Virus record (IMG/VR): IMGVR_UViG_3300031974_002598
Location: 1-46,877 of that record
Direction: 5' to 3' (one strand)
DNA: 46,877 nt
Origin: a virus
Both the position numbers and the translations under genes were made by a program. The notes below the pieces were generated by a model, which saw only the letters and a program-made list of their open reading frames with translations, made no database searches and was not told the origin of the DNA. Shown here in pieces: positions 8,682 to 15,336 of the stretch. Position 1 is the first letter of the stretch. Each line of letters begins with the position of its first letter.

Positions 8682-9810
8682 CAGTAAAACCTTTTGCTAC
8701 AATGCATTTACAGGTCTAGACATAGGCACATATGGCAGAATAAGACCATGTTGTAAGTTTGATGGTGATCACATACCTTTATTCAATATTGCTAACGGTA
8801 TATCATCTTACAGAAACAGTACTTGGCTTAAACAATTACAATACGAATTTATCCAGGGTAAACGTCCAGCAGGCTGTCATAGATGCTGGGTAGAAGAAGA
8901 TGCTGGATTGGAAAGCCGACGTCAATTAGACTACAAGCGTCATAAACACAGATTAGACCAGCTCACATTAAAAGAAAAAGATTTTATAATAGTGGGAGTA
9001 GCCTTTAATAATCTGTGCAACTTAGCATGTCGTATTTGTGGTCCATGGGCTAGTAGTACCTGGTTAGCAGAAAACAAAAAACAAGACCCATCTCTGTCAA
9101 GCAAGCCCAGCATGTGGCACAAAGTGGGAAATAATTTACAAGACTTATACGACTACGCACATGACGCATCGCTGTTGGAGATTGTGGGTGGTGAGCCTTT
9201 TTTATCTGACTTTCCTGAACATTTGACTTTTTTACAAAAGTTTGTTGATGCAGGAACTGCTGAACAAATTACTATACATTATACTACAAATGGTACAATT
9301 TTTCCAAGTCAGGAATACAGAGACATTTGGCGTAATTTTAAGGAAGTAGAGATACAACTTAGTATAGATGACATTGAAGATAGATTTGAATATAATCGCT
9401 GGCCAGCAAAATGGAACGAAGTTTATAACAACATAAAAAGTTTTCAGTTTTATGTAGACTCTCATGACAATCTTAAGTTAACAACAGCATACACAGTATC
9501 TGCTTTTACTATAGCATATGCGGCACAGTTTACAGAGTGGTGTAAGCAACAAGAACTTTCAGAGCCGTGGTTTGGATTAGTAAACAAGCATGCGTATTAT
9601 CATCCTGGTGTACTAGACAAAAGTTTAAAAGAAAAAATTAAACAAACACTAATGAGTTCAGACTCTGAAAAAGTTAGAAACTTGAGTGCATATCTGGAAG
9701 GGGCACCGTCTGATATGCCTGCATTTATGTCTGAAGTTGAAAGATTAGACGCTATTAGAAAACAAAACTTTCAGGAAACATTTCCAGAACTAGTAATAGA
9801 CTGTAAATAG
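8671..9810 (+). CDS. Twitch-type radical SAM protein
   Basis: About 379 residues from the ATG at 8671. The radical SAM cluster motif is CNLACRIC (CxxxCxxC), followed by a glycine-rich VGGEPFL motif for SAM binding. Before the core, extra cysteines occur in RPCCKFDG and AGCHRCWVEEDAG, as in SPASM/twitch proteins that hold an auxiliary Fe-S cluster. Related genes are found in marine T4-like phages but their substrate is not known to me. I prefer ATG 8671 to the in-frame GTG at 8638, because the GTG has AAGGAAG directly abutting it and would lengthen the overlap with gp46. Reaction unknown; peptide or nucleotide modification are both possible. Confidence 0.8.
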   Translation: MSSNSKTFCYNAFTGLDIGTYGRIRPCCKFDGDHIPLFNIANGISSYRNSTWLKQLQYEFIQGKRPAGCHRCWVEEDAGLESRRQLDYKRHKHRLDQLTLKEKDFIIVGVAFNNLCNLACRICGPWASSTWLAENKKQDPSLSSKPSMWHKVGNNLQDLYDYAHDASLLEIVGGEPFLSDFPEHLTFLQKFVDAGTAEQITIHYTTNGTIFPSQEYRDIWRNFKEVEIQLSIDDIEDRFEYNRWPAKWNEVYNNIKSFQFYVDSHDNLKLTTAYTVSAFTIAYAAQFTEWCKQQELSEPWFGLVNKHAYYHPGVLDKSLKEKIKQTLMSSDSEKVRNLSAYLEGAPSDMPAFMSEVERLDAIRKQNFQETFPELVIDCK

Positions 9811-9815
9811 GAATT

Positions 9816-10241
9816 ATGAGTCCATGGTTATTTCAAGGTTCGGTAGTTGATGAATTACCCGAAGGTTGCGAAGCATTCGTATACTTAATCACGAACAAAA
9901 AGAATGGTAAAAAGTACGTGGGCAAAAAACTTGCTAAGTTTAAAACAACCAAGCCGCCATTAAAAGGCAAAAAGAACAAACGCAGAGGCACAAAAGAAAG
10001 TGACTGGCGAGAATATTGGGGCAGTTCAGATCATCTCAAAGAAGATGTAGCAAAGTATGGAGAGGATAATTTTATTCGCGAAATACTGCATATTTGTCCC
10101 AGCAGAGGAGTTGCTAGTTACTTAGAAGCAAAAGAGCAATTTGAAAGAGAAGTATTGTTAACAGACGATTACTATAACGGAATCATCAATGTTAGAGTAG
10201 GTGGTTCAGAAATTTTGCGTGAAGCACTTAAAGGTGACTAA
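9816..10241 (+). CDS. GIY-YIG-like endonuclease domain protein
   Basis: 141 residues. The N-terminal part reads FVYLITNKKNGKKYVGKK, matching the two-part GIY-YIG motif (here VYLI...KYVG). Then follow a basic stretch (KGKKNKRRGTKESDW) and a conserved-looking glutamate segment (YLEAKEQFEREVL), as in GIY-YIG proteins. It could be a free-standing homing endonuclease or a structural protein that reuses the fold; no intron is evident nearby. It ends the gp55-gp46 operon and is followed by the structured-RNA region. Confidence 0.7.
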   Translation: MSPWLFQGSVVDELPEGCEAFVYLITNKKNGKKYVGKKLAKFKTTKPPLKGKKNKRRGTKESDWREYWGSSDHLKEDVAKYGEDNFIREILHICPSRGVASYLEAKEQFEREVLLTDDYYNGIINVRVGGSEILREALKGD

Positions 10242-10318
10242 CTATAAGACGGCTAACATGGCAAACATGGCATTTCATAACATCATTTCTTAGGCATTAC
10301 AAACAGCACACAAGGTTG

Positions 10319-10606
10319 GCGGGCCGGATAGGTCAATACCGCTGTGGAAAAACTGGCGAAAACGTAACCAGACACGAAACACACTGAGGCACTCCCCAGG
10401 AGTTAAGCATTGGTGTAGATTGAATGCTGTCAGTCAAACAACTGCAATACACATAAAAACTGTTTCTGCTGAAGCGAGAGAACAGGTAGCGAAAGCGATG
10501 TCGACGTAGGTTGGGAAAGGTCGGAGCCCATTGTGTAGCAGATAAAATACCTACCTTCAGTTGTGGACGAAAACACTCGTCAGAAGAGCGTGAGCGGCCT
10601 TTTTTT
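10319..10606 (+). ncRNA. Candidate structured non-coding RNA (class unknown)
   Basis: No ORF fits here, but many helices can be paired by hand. A possible terminal closing stem pairs 10321-10326 with 10595-10600. Others are 10353-10356/10368-10371; 10391-10395/10399-10403 (ACTCC/GGAGT); a 10-bp helix 10460-10469/10474-10485 with two bulged G and loop TGAA; 10506-10511/10549-10554 (GTAGGT/ACCTAC) enclosing TGGG/CCCA; and 10566-10570/10577-10581 (GACGA/TCGTC). A seven-T run (10600-10606) follows the closing stem, as at the end of a terminated transcript. It does not show RNase P, tmRNA, 6S or group I intron hallmarks that I can recognise. Strand is inferred from the T-run. Confidence 0.6.
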
Positions 10607-10610
10607 ATAT

Positions 10611-10761
10611 GAAGCCTTTATCAGGCTTCGTATGGGCTCAACATCTGTCAGAAGTACATTTATATCGTATTGGTCACATGATTGATATTATTAATGATTT
10701 GAAATTATTTCCAACAAGTGAATGAACGGAGCATAGCGGAGTGAATGAATGCAGTTGGAAA
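10611..10761. other. Hairpin-rich non-coding stretch after the RNA candidate
   Basis: Contains a perfect 7-bp hairpin at 10611-10629 (GAAGCCT, five-base loop, AGGCTTC). An 8-bp stem TTTCCAAC (10708-10715) / GTTGGAAA (10754-10761) encloses a direct repeat GTGAATGAA at 10718 and 10741, 23 bases apart. The part between the hairpins (10630-10707) is AT-rich with nothing I recognise. Might be part of the same RNA locus or its 3' processing region. Confidence 0.4.
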
Positions 10762-10807
10762 AGGCCGTAAGGCCTTTCAGATGAAAGCACACCATAAGAT
10801 GTGCTTT
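10760..10807 (-). terminator. Tandem hairpin terminator of the gp26 operon
   Basis: Read on the minus strand, the stop codon at 10806-10808 is followed at once by hairpin 10784-10807 (8-bp stem AAAGCACA/TGTGCTTT). Then comes hairpin 10760-10777 (7-bp stem AAAGGCC, loop of four, GGCCTTT) followed by T residues. The second has the form of an intrinsic terminator; being symmetrical it could also act on plus-strand transcripts. Confidence 0.65.
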
Positions 10808-11039
10808 ATAGTTCTTCGCTAGATTGTTTTCCGGCTTTTATTCGATTGTAGTTATTGATGACTTTTACTGCTAGGTTTCTTTCTTTAGCACTCATCATCA
10901 TAGCATCTGTCCAACTAATACTGCCGCCAGAAAAAACAGCAATTTCAATTAGACTTTTTTCTATGCCGTCTGCTTCCTTCCTCAGTTTGTTGAGCAGTTC
11001 TACGATTTGTTCGGGTTCTGCGTGAGTTAGGAAGCGGTG
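10806..11039 (-). CDS. -1 frame extension of gp26-like protein (tail chaperone-like, probable frameshift product)
   Basis: A 77-codon open frame lies in the -1 frame relative to gp26 and overlaps its end. Between the upstream in-frame stop and residue 47 of this segment there is no ATG, GTG or TTG, so it has no plausible independent start. A slippery TTTTTTC at 11045-11039 lies exactly in phase for -1 slippage (T TTT TTC). The fusion would be about 358 residues (281 + 77). The extension contains SWTDAMMMSAKERNLAV, which resembles the C-terminal part of tail-assembly chaperones and the small gp51-like protein expected beside gp26. In lambda-type phages the G/GT chaperone made by -1 frameshifting precedes the tape measure gene, and here the tape measure gene is the divergent neighbour. 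Confidence 0.65.
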   Translation of the reverse strand, partial: HRFLTHAEPEQIVELLNKLRKEADGIEKSLIEIAVFSGGSISWTDAMMMSAKERNLAVKVINNYNRIKAGKQSSEEL

Positions 11040-11881
11040 AAAAAATTTACCGGGTCGAACCCAATCTCCTTCTCAAATACTTCCTGACACTTCTCACATT
11101 CTAACTGAATGTTCTTTTGGACACCTAACTTATTAACTTCTTGTATTTGATCCTCAACTGACTTGCCAATTTTTGCATCACAATTTTCTAAAAATTCGCG
11201 AATAGCATTTCTGTCAGTTACTTTAAATTGCTCATCTTCAATGTCAACACCACTAATGCTGGCAACACTGTCCACAATTAAATCAAAGTTAAGAGCGGCA
11301 ATTTGTAGGAAGTTATCATTAAATGCTTTGAGTTGTTCGATTTCATCTTCAATGCTTTGTAGACTTTGTAAACTTCTGGTACTGCGGAAATTTGCAATAC
11401 CTGCTTGTACTGTGCTTTCATATGTAAAAGGTCTAACCTCAATAATCAAGCCTTGATCAGTTTCAAACTTGTAAGTCTCTGTTAATATAGTCATACTTTC
11501 AAGTGCAGATTCGATACTGGCAACACTTGTGATAGTCTCTTTACATTTTGGACATTCTCCAGAAACTTCAACTTCGTCGCCTTGTGTGGCTCCCTGGATA
11601 GCAATTAGTAATGCATCTACATCATTACTGATTAAACTTCTGGGCTTCTTGACTGCAGGCACACAGCTCTTTAAGACCTGAGCAACTGCTTCTCCATTTA
11701 GCAATGCGTCTGGATTCTTCATAATCATCTCGTCTTTTGCTGTCATGGGGAACACTGGTAATTCACCAGTCTCTGGCCATTCTATCACACCCTCGTCATA
11801 AAATTTACCCTGACTAGGTAATTGTGTGTATAGTTTGGGTGCACGATAATAACCCGCTAATGGATTTGAATTTTGTGCCAT
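11027..11881 (-). CDS. gp26: Baseplate hub assembly protein gp26-like
   Basis: 284 residues in the zero frame. N-terminal motif LYTQLPSQGKFYDEG and FPMTAKDEMIMKNPDALLNG are typical of the T4-type gp26 baseplate/hub assembly family. Two CxxC pairs, CPKCKET near residue 110 and CEKCQEVF near 265, form a likely zinc ribbon. In T4, gp26 and gp51 act in hub and tail formation without being abundant in the virion. The ATG is preceded by AGGAG. The gene has its own late promoter facing it at 11937-11945 and appears to be extended by -1 frameshifting (see 10806-11039). Confidence 0.75.
   Translation of the reverse strand: MAQNSNPLAGYYRAPKLYTQLPSQGKFYDEGVIEWPETGELPVFPMTAKDEMIMKNPDALLNGEAVAQVLKSCVPAVKKPRSLISNDVDALLIAIQGATQGDEVEVSGECPKCKETITSVASIESALESMTILTETYKFETDQGLIIEVRPFTYESTVQAGIANFRSTRSLQSLQSIEDEIEQLKAFNDNFLQIAALNFDLIVDSVASISGVDIEDEQFKVTDRNAIREFLENCDAKIGKSVEDQIQEVNKLGVQKNIQLECEKCQEVFEKEIGFDPVNFFTAS
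11039..11045 (-). promoter_or_regulatory. Putative -1 ribosomal frameshift slippery heptamer
   Basis: TTTTTTC on the minus strand. In the gp26 frame it reads AAT TTT TTC ACC, so P- and A-site tRNAs can re-pair with TTT TTT after moving back one base. It is of the X XXY YYZ type. Slippage occurs three codons before the gp26 stop and leads into the 77-codon extension. Confidence 0.6.
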
Positions 11882-11904
11882 TTAAAACTCCTGTTAATTA
11901 AACA

Positions 11905-11913
11905 GATAAATAT
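11905..11913 (+). promoter_or_regulatory. Late promoter for the tape measure gene
   Basis: GATAAATAT, about 64 bases upstream of the ATG at 11977. It faces, and lies beyond, the minus-strand late promoter at 11937-11945, so the two divergent late transcripts overlap at their 5' ends. Confidence 0.65.
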
Positions 11914-11936
11914 CATAAAGTGAATTATCTGTAAAG

Positions 11937-11945
11937 GTATTTATC
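11937..11945 (-). promoter_or_regulatory. Late promoter for the gp26 operon
   Basis: GATAAATAC on the minus strand, 56 bases upstream of the gp26 ATG, identical to the nonamer ahead of the left baseplate operon (4903-4911) and with the same 20-nt element just upstream. Confidence 0.7.
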
Positions 11946-11947
11946 AC

Positions 11948-11967
11948 CATAAAAACTAGTGTTAATG
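11948..11967 (-). repeat. Shared 20-nt upstream element, copy 2
   Basis: CATAAAAACTAGTGTTAATG on the plus strand; 19 of 20 bases match 4917-4936. It is separated from the minus-strand late promoter by 2 bases here and by 5 bases in the other copy. Confidence 0.5.
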
Positions 11968-11976
11968 GAATAGTGA

Positions 11977-14900
11977 ATGGCCACAATAAATGTAGATTTC
12001 CCAGACGGTAATCGAGTACAAATACCAGAGTACATGCTCTCAAGCCAGGGCGACCAACTTATCAATCTTACAAAAGCATTGGTTGCCGCTGACAAAAATG
12101 CCGTGGATTCATACAAAAAGCTCATTGAACTAACCAGAGACAGCAATAAAAAGCAAGAAAAAACAGAAGAAAACCGTGAAAAATACGAAAAAGACGCTAT
12201 ACAACTACTGCAAGATATAGATAAAAACACAGAAGAAAACAAGAAAAAGAAACAAGACGGTGATAAAGAACTAAACGAATCATTCATGAAACTGAGTGGT
12301 GCGTTAAAATCATTGAGCACCAGTATAGCAACAGGTGTGCTGGTAACACTGGGTTTTGTGGGCAAAAGTGCATTTAACCTGGGTAACACATTAGCAGACT
12401 TAGCACAAACTGGTATTGCAACCAGTGAGGGCCAAACAGGCGCAACCACAGCCGCTATTGCTGAACTAAACAGATTAGGACTAAGCACTGCACAAGCCGC
12501 AGGCATCCTTGCTGGGTTTGGTAATGTAGTACAAACTGTGGGTAAAAATCAGTTTGTGGCATTTGCACAAGAGTTAGGCAGATTAACTGCTTTTGGTACT
12601 GAGTTTGGTATGACCATGGATCAAGCCGTGGGAGTTATAGCAGAAGATTTATCAATCAGACAGAAGTTGGGCATACTGAATGAATTTGAAGCCGCAAGTG
12701 CCGCTCGCAGAAGTCAGGAATTGTTCACTAGACAATTAGAAGCAACCACACTGTTAGGTAAAAGCATAGAAGAAATTCGTGGTGCTTCTACAAACACACT
12801 GGAAGAAAATGCCAATATGGCTTTGAGAATCCAGCAAATTGCTTTAATGAAAGGTGACCAAGCGGCGGCTGAATTTCAGGCGGCTATTCAGGAAGGATTT
12901 GGTAATCTCAGAGGTAGAGGTTTAGACCAGGGAATACTGGATGCTATTGGTAATGAAATTGGTGCGTTTGTGCCTTTTGCTGGCGAAGCAGGTAAAGAAT
13001 TGTTCCGTGCATTTAATGTATTAGGCGATTTAGGCGACACTGGTGGCGCATTGACTTCAAGTATTGAAAAAATGAACAAATTATCACAAGAAGGTGATGT
13101 AGCCGGTGTAGAAGCAGAAATGGCTCGCTTCGAGACATTGTTAGGTGAAACAGCAGATAACCTGACTGCTGACGAGATGAACGAATTCAACGCAATGTTG
13201 GGTACCCTGGGTCCAGCAGGTGAAGCACTAGCCAAATCTTTGGGACAACTTCGTTTTACTGCTGGCAAAGCATTTGAAGGCCTGGATTTAGATCCGTTAA
13301 CCAAAGGCAGTAAAATGTTCCAGAATTCCATGAACCAGATATCAGGTGCATTTAGTGGAATGGCTAACAGTATCAGCGGCACAATAGGGCCAGCATTTCA
13401 GGGCATGGCAAATGCTCTGATAGAAGACACATATGCAAGAAATGAAAACAACGAATTGCTAAACGCAGAAGGCAAAGCAATGACTTACACTGCTGAGCAA
13501 ATTGAAAAATTAGGATTAAAAAATACCAAAGCCGGCGAAGCCATAAAAGATTTAACTCACCTGACTGATGAGCAAAGACAGCAATTACAGGGATCAAACA
13601 GTATTGTGGGAGCATTTAAAGAGGCAATGACCAGAGTGCAAACAACATTGATTAAGTTGTTTTTTGGTGGCAATGTTGAAAAAGGTATGGAAGGTTTTTC
13701 TGCCACCATACGTGATACAGTGGTGCCTATGTTGGACAAATTTGCCACATGGTTTGAAAACGGTGGTGGAAAAACCATACTCCAGGTATTCAGTTTTGTA
13801 ACCAGTGCCATTGTGGGATTTGGCCAGGGTGTTATAGGAACAGCATCGTTCTTGTTTAATGCAATAAAAATTGCAATAACACCCATAACATGGACATTGG
13901 GTAAACTGGGTGATGCTTTCACTTTTGTAAAAGACAAATTGGGTGAATGGACCGGCTGGTGGGATAAAAGTGAAGACACACTGGAGTCAAGTGTTGGTAC
14001 TATTGCAAGTTTTGGTAAAGCCATAGGTGCAGTTTTAGGTGGTTTGTTTGTGTTTAAGAAAGCACTGGGTGCTTTTGGCATGATAAAAAATCTAATACCA
14101 GGCATGGGTGGCGGAGCCGCCGGTACAGCCGCTCAAACAGCAGGTGGTGCGGCAGGTGGTGGATTGGGCAAAGGTATTGCTAGTATAGGCAAAGGCATAG
14201 GTAAAGGTGTAGGCGGCATACTTAAAGGACTAGCGGCGGGTTTAAAATCATTGGGATCAATGCAAGCCGCCGGTGGTGTTGCGGTACTAGCCGGCTTGGG
14301 TTTTGCAATGGAAAAAACTATTGCTCCAGGATTTAAAGCGTTCACTGATATAAAATGGGAAACTGTAGGCAAAGCAGTAGTTGCGATTGGTGCATTAGGT
14401 TTAGTTGCTGGCGTAATGGGTTCGTTTGCAGTGCCAGTACTATTAGGAGCCGCGGCTATTGGTGCACTGGGATTAGCATTGCAATTATTCCCAATAGATG
14501 CATTGGAAGGTTTGGGAACTATGATGGAGAGTGCTCTTAGTGGAGTTGCTACTGTTATAGAAAGTGTGTTTGGTGGCATAGGCACTGTTGTAGAAAAAGT
14601 AAGTGAAGCCATTGTGGCAGTCAAAATGGCTGGAGCAGAAGCCGAAGCAGTTAAAATGGAAGGCGCCACAAATGCCATAAAAGAACTAGCAGGCATAGAT
14701 GATACCAGATTTGCCGCAATCAGCACAGGCATAGACACAGTTGCTCAATCTTTGGTTAACTTTAGTGGCGCAGTAGGTGATGACGGCTTCTTCGGCCTGG
14801 GTGGTAGTGGTGCAGATGTTGACAAGCAAATGGAACAGGTCGGCATATTTAAAGCATTCGCAGAATTAGACAGTGTGGCTATTGCCGCAACAGCCACAGC

Positions 14901-15279
14901 AATAGGTCAAATGGCAGATGTGTACACCAGATTTGCACAACTGGATTCAGCAGGCATATTAGGCTCAGCAGAAGCAATAACAAAACTAAACGAAGCAACT
15001 GGTGCAAAACAAAGTGTGGTTGACCAGGCAATTGGCGTTTTCCAATCTGGTATAGATACTATTTCCAGTGGTGTAAGCAATTTCTTAGGATTAAATGGTG
15101 GAACACCCGATTCACCAGATCAAACAGCAATAGCATCAGCACCACAAGATGGACAATCTGGTGGTAATGCAGAATACAAAGACAAAACCACTCAGGAATT
15201 ATTAGCAATTATCGCTCAAAACACAGGCGACTCAGCCAAAGGTCTCGGCAAAGTTGACAGAACGATCCGACAGTCATAA
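11977..15279 (+). CDS. Tail tape measure protein
   Basis: 1100 residues, the longest non-fibre protein in the window. It begins with a short beta segment, then a highly charged helical stretch (about residues 30-105, rich in K and E) suited to coiled coil. Long Ala/Gly/Leu-rich helices and hydrophobic segments follow in the C-terminal half (for example LGLVAGVMGSFAVPVLLGAA), interspersed with glycine-rich linkers. This composition is that of tape measure proteins, which fill the tail tube and set its length. It is about twice the length of T4 gp29 (590 aa), which would predict a longer tail or an extra domain. Its divergent partner is the gp26-like chaperone. Start at ATG 11977; the ribosome site is weak. 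Confidence 0.75.
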   Translation: MATINVDFPDGNRVQIPEYMLSSQGDQLINLTKALVAADKNAVDSYKKLIELTRDSNKKQEKTEENREKYEKDAIQLLQDIDKNTEENKKKKQDGDKELNESFMKLSGALKSLSTSIATGVLVTLGFVGKSAFNLGNTLADLAQTGIATSEGQTGATTAAIAELNRLGLSTAQAAGILAGFGNVVQTVGKNQFVAFAQELGRLTAFGTEFGMTMDQAVGVIAEDLSIRQKLGILNEFEAASAARRSQELFTRQLEATTLLGKSIEEIRGASTNTLEENANMALRIQQIALMKGDQAAAEFQAAIQEGFGNLRGRGLDQGILDAIGNEIGAFVPFAGEAGKELFRAFNVLGDLGDTGGALTSSIEKMNKLSQEGDVAGVEAEMARFETLLGETADNLTADEMNEFNAMLGTLGPAGEALAKSLGQLRFTAGKAFEGLDLDPLTKGSKMFQNSMNQISGAFSGMANSISGTIGPAFQGMANALIEDTYARNENNELLNAEGKAMTYTAEQIEKLGLKNTKAGEAIKDLTHLTDEQRQQLQGSNSIVGAFKEAMTRVQTTLIKLFFGGNVEKGMEGFSATIRDTVVPMLDKFATWFENGGGKTILQVFSFVTSAIVGFGQGVIGTASFLFNAIKIAITPITWTLGKLGDAFTFVKDKLGEWTGWWDKSEDTLESSVGTIASFGKAIGAVLGGLFVFKKALGAFGMIKNLIPGMGGGAAGTAAQTAGGAAGGGLGKGIASIGKGIGKGVGGILKGLAAGLKSLGSMQAAGGVAVLAGLGFAMEKTIAPGFKAFTDIKWETVGKAVVAIGALGLVAGVMGSFAVPVLLGAAAIGALGLALQLFPIDALEGLGTMMESALSGVATVIESVFGGIGTVVEKVSEAIVAVKMAGAEAEAVKMEGATNAIKELAGIDDTRFAAISTGIDTVAQSLVNFSGAVGDDGFFGLGGSGADVDKQMEQVGIFKAFAELDSVAIAATATAIGQMADVYTRFAQLDSAGILGSAEAITKLNEATGAKQSVVDQAIGVFQSGIDTISSGVSNFLGLNGGTPDSPDQTAIASAPQDGQSGGNAEYKDKTTQELLAIIAQNTGDSAKGLGKVDRTIRQS

Positions 15280-15286
15280 TGTCAGG

Positions 15287-15315
15287 TTGACAATTCGGAT
15301 AAATACTGCTACAAT
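15287..15315 (+). promoter_or_regulatory. Nested sigma70-like and late promoters for the portal gene
   Basis: TTGACA (15287-15292), a 17-base spacer and TACAAT (15310-15315) form a good sigma70 promoter. Inside the spacer sits the late box GATAAATAC (15298-15306). Both point to the portal gene at 15337, so it may be transcribed at two stages. Confidence 0.6.
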
Positions 15316-15336
15316 ACTTAAAATAGTGGATTTATT

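Noticed and set aside
10319-10606. RNase P RNA, tmRNA, 6S RNA or group I intron
   Set aside because: The conserved cores of these RNAs (for example GAGGAAAGTC of RNase P, a tmRNA tag frame, or intron P/Q/R/S elements) are not present.
11041-11066. GGTTCGA-like sequence suggesting a tRNA T-arm
   Set aside because: It is inside the gp26-like coding region, and no cloverleaf can be drawn around it. No tRNA gene was found anywhere in the window.
14133-14738. Minus-strand 201-residue ORF opposite the tape measure gene
   Set aside because: Ala/Pro-rich composition is the expected reverse complement of the Gly/Ala-rich plus-strand protein; no ribosome site or context.
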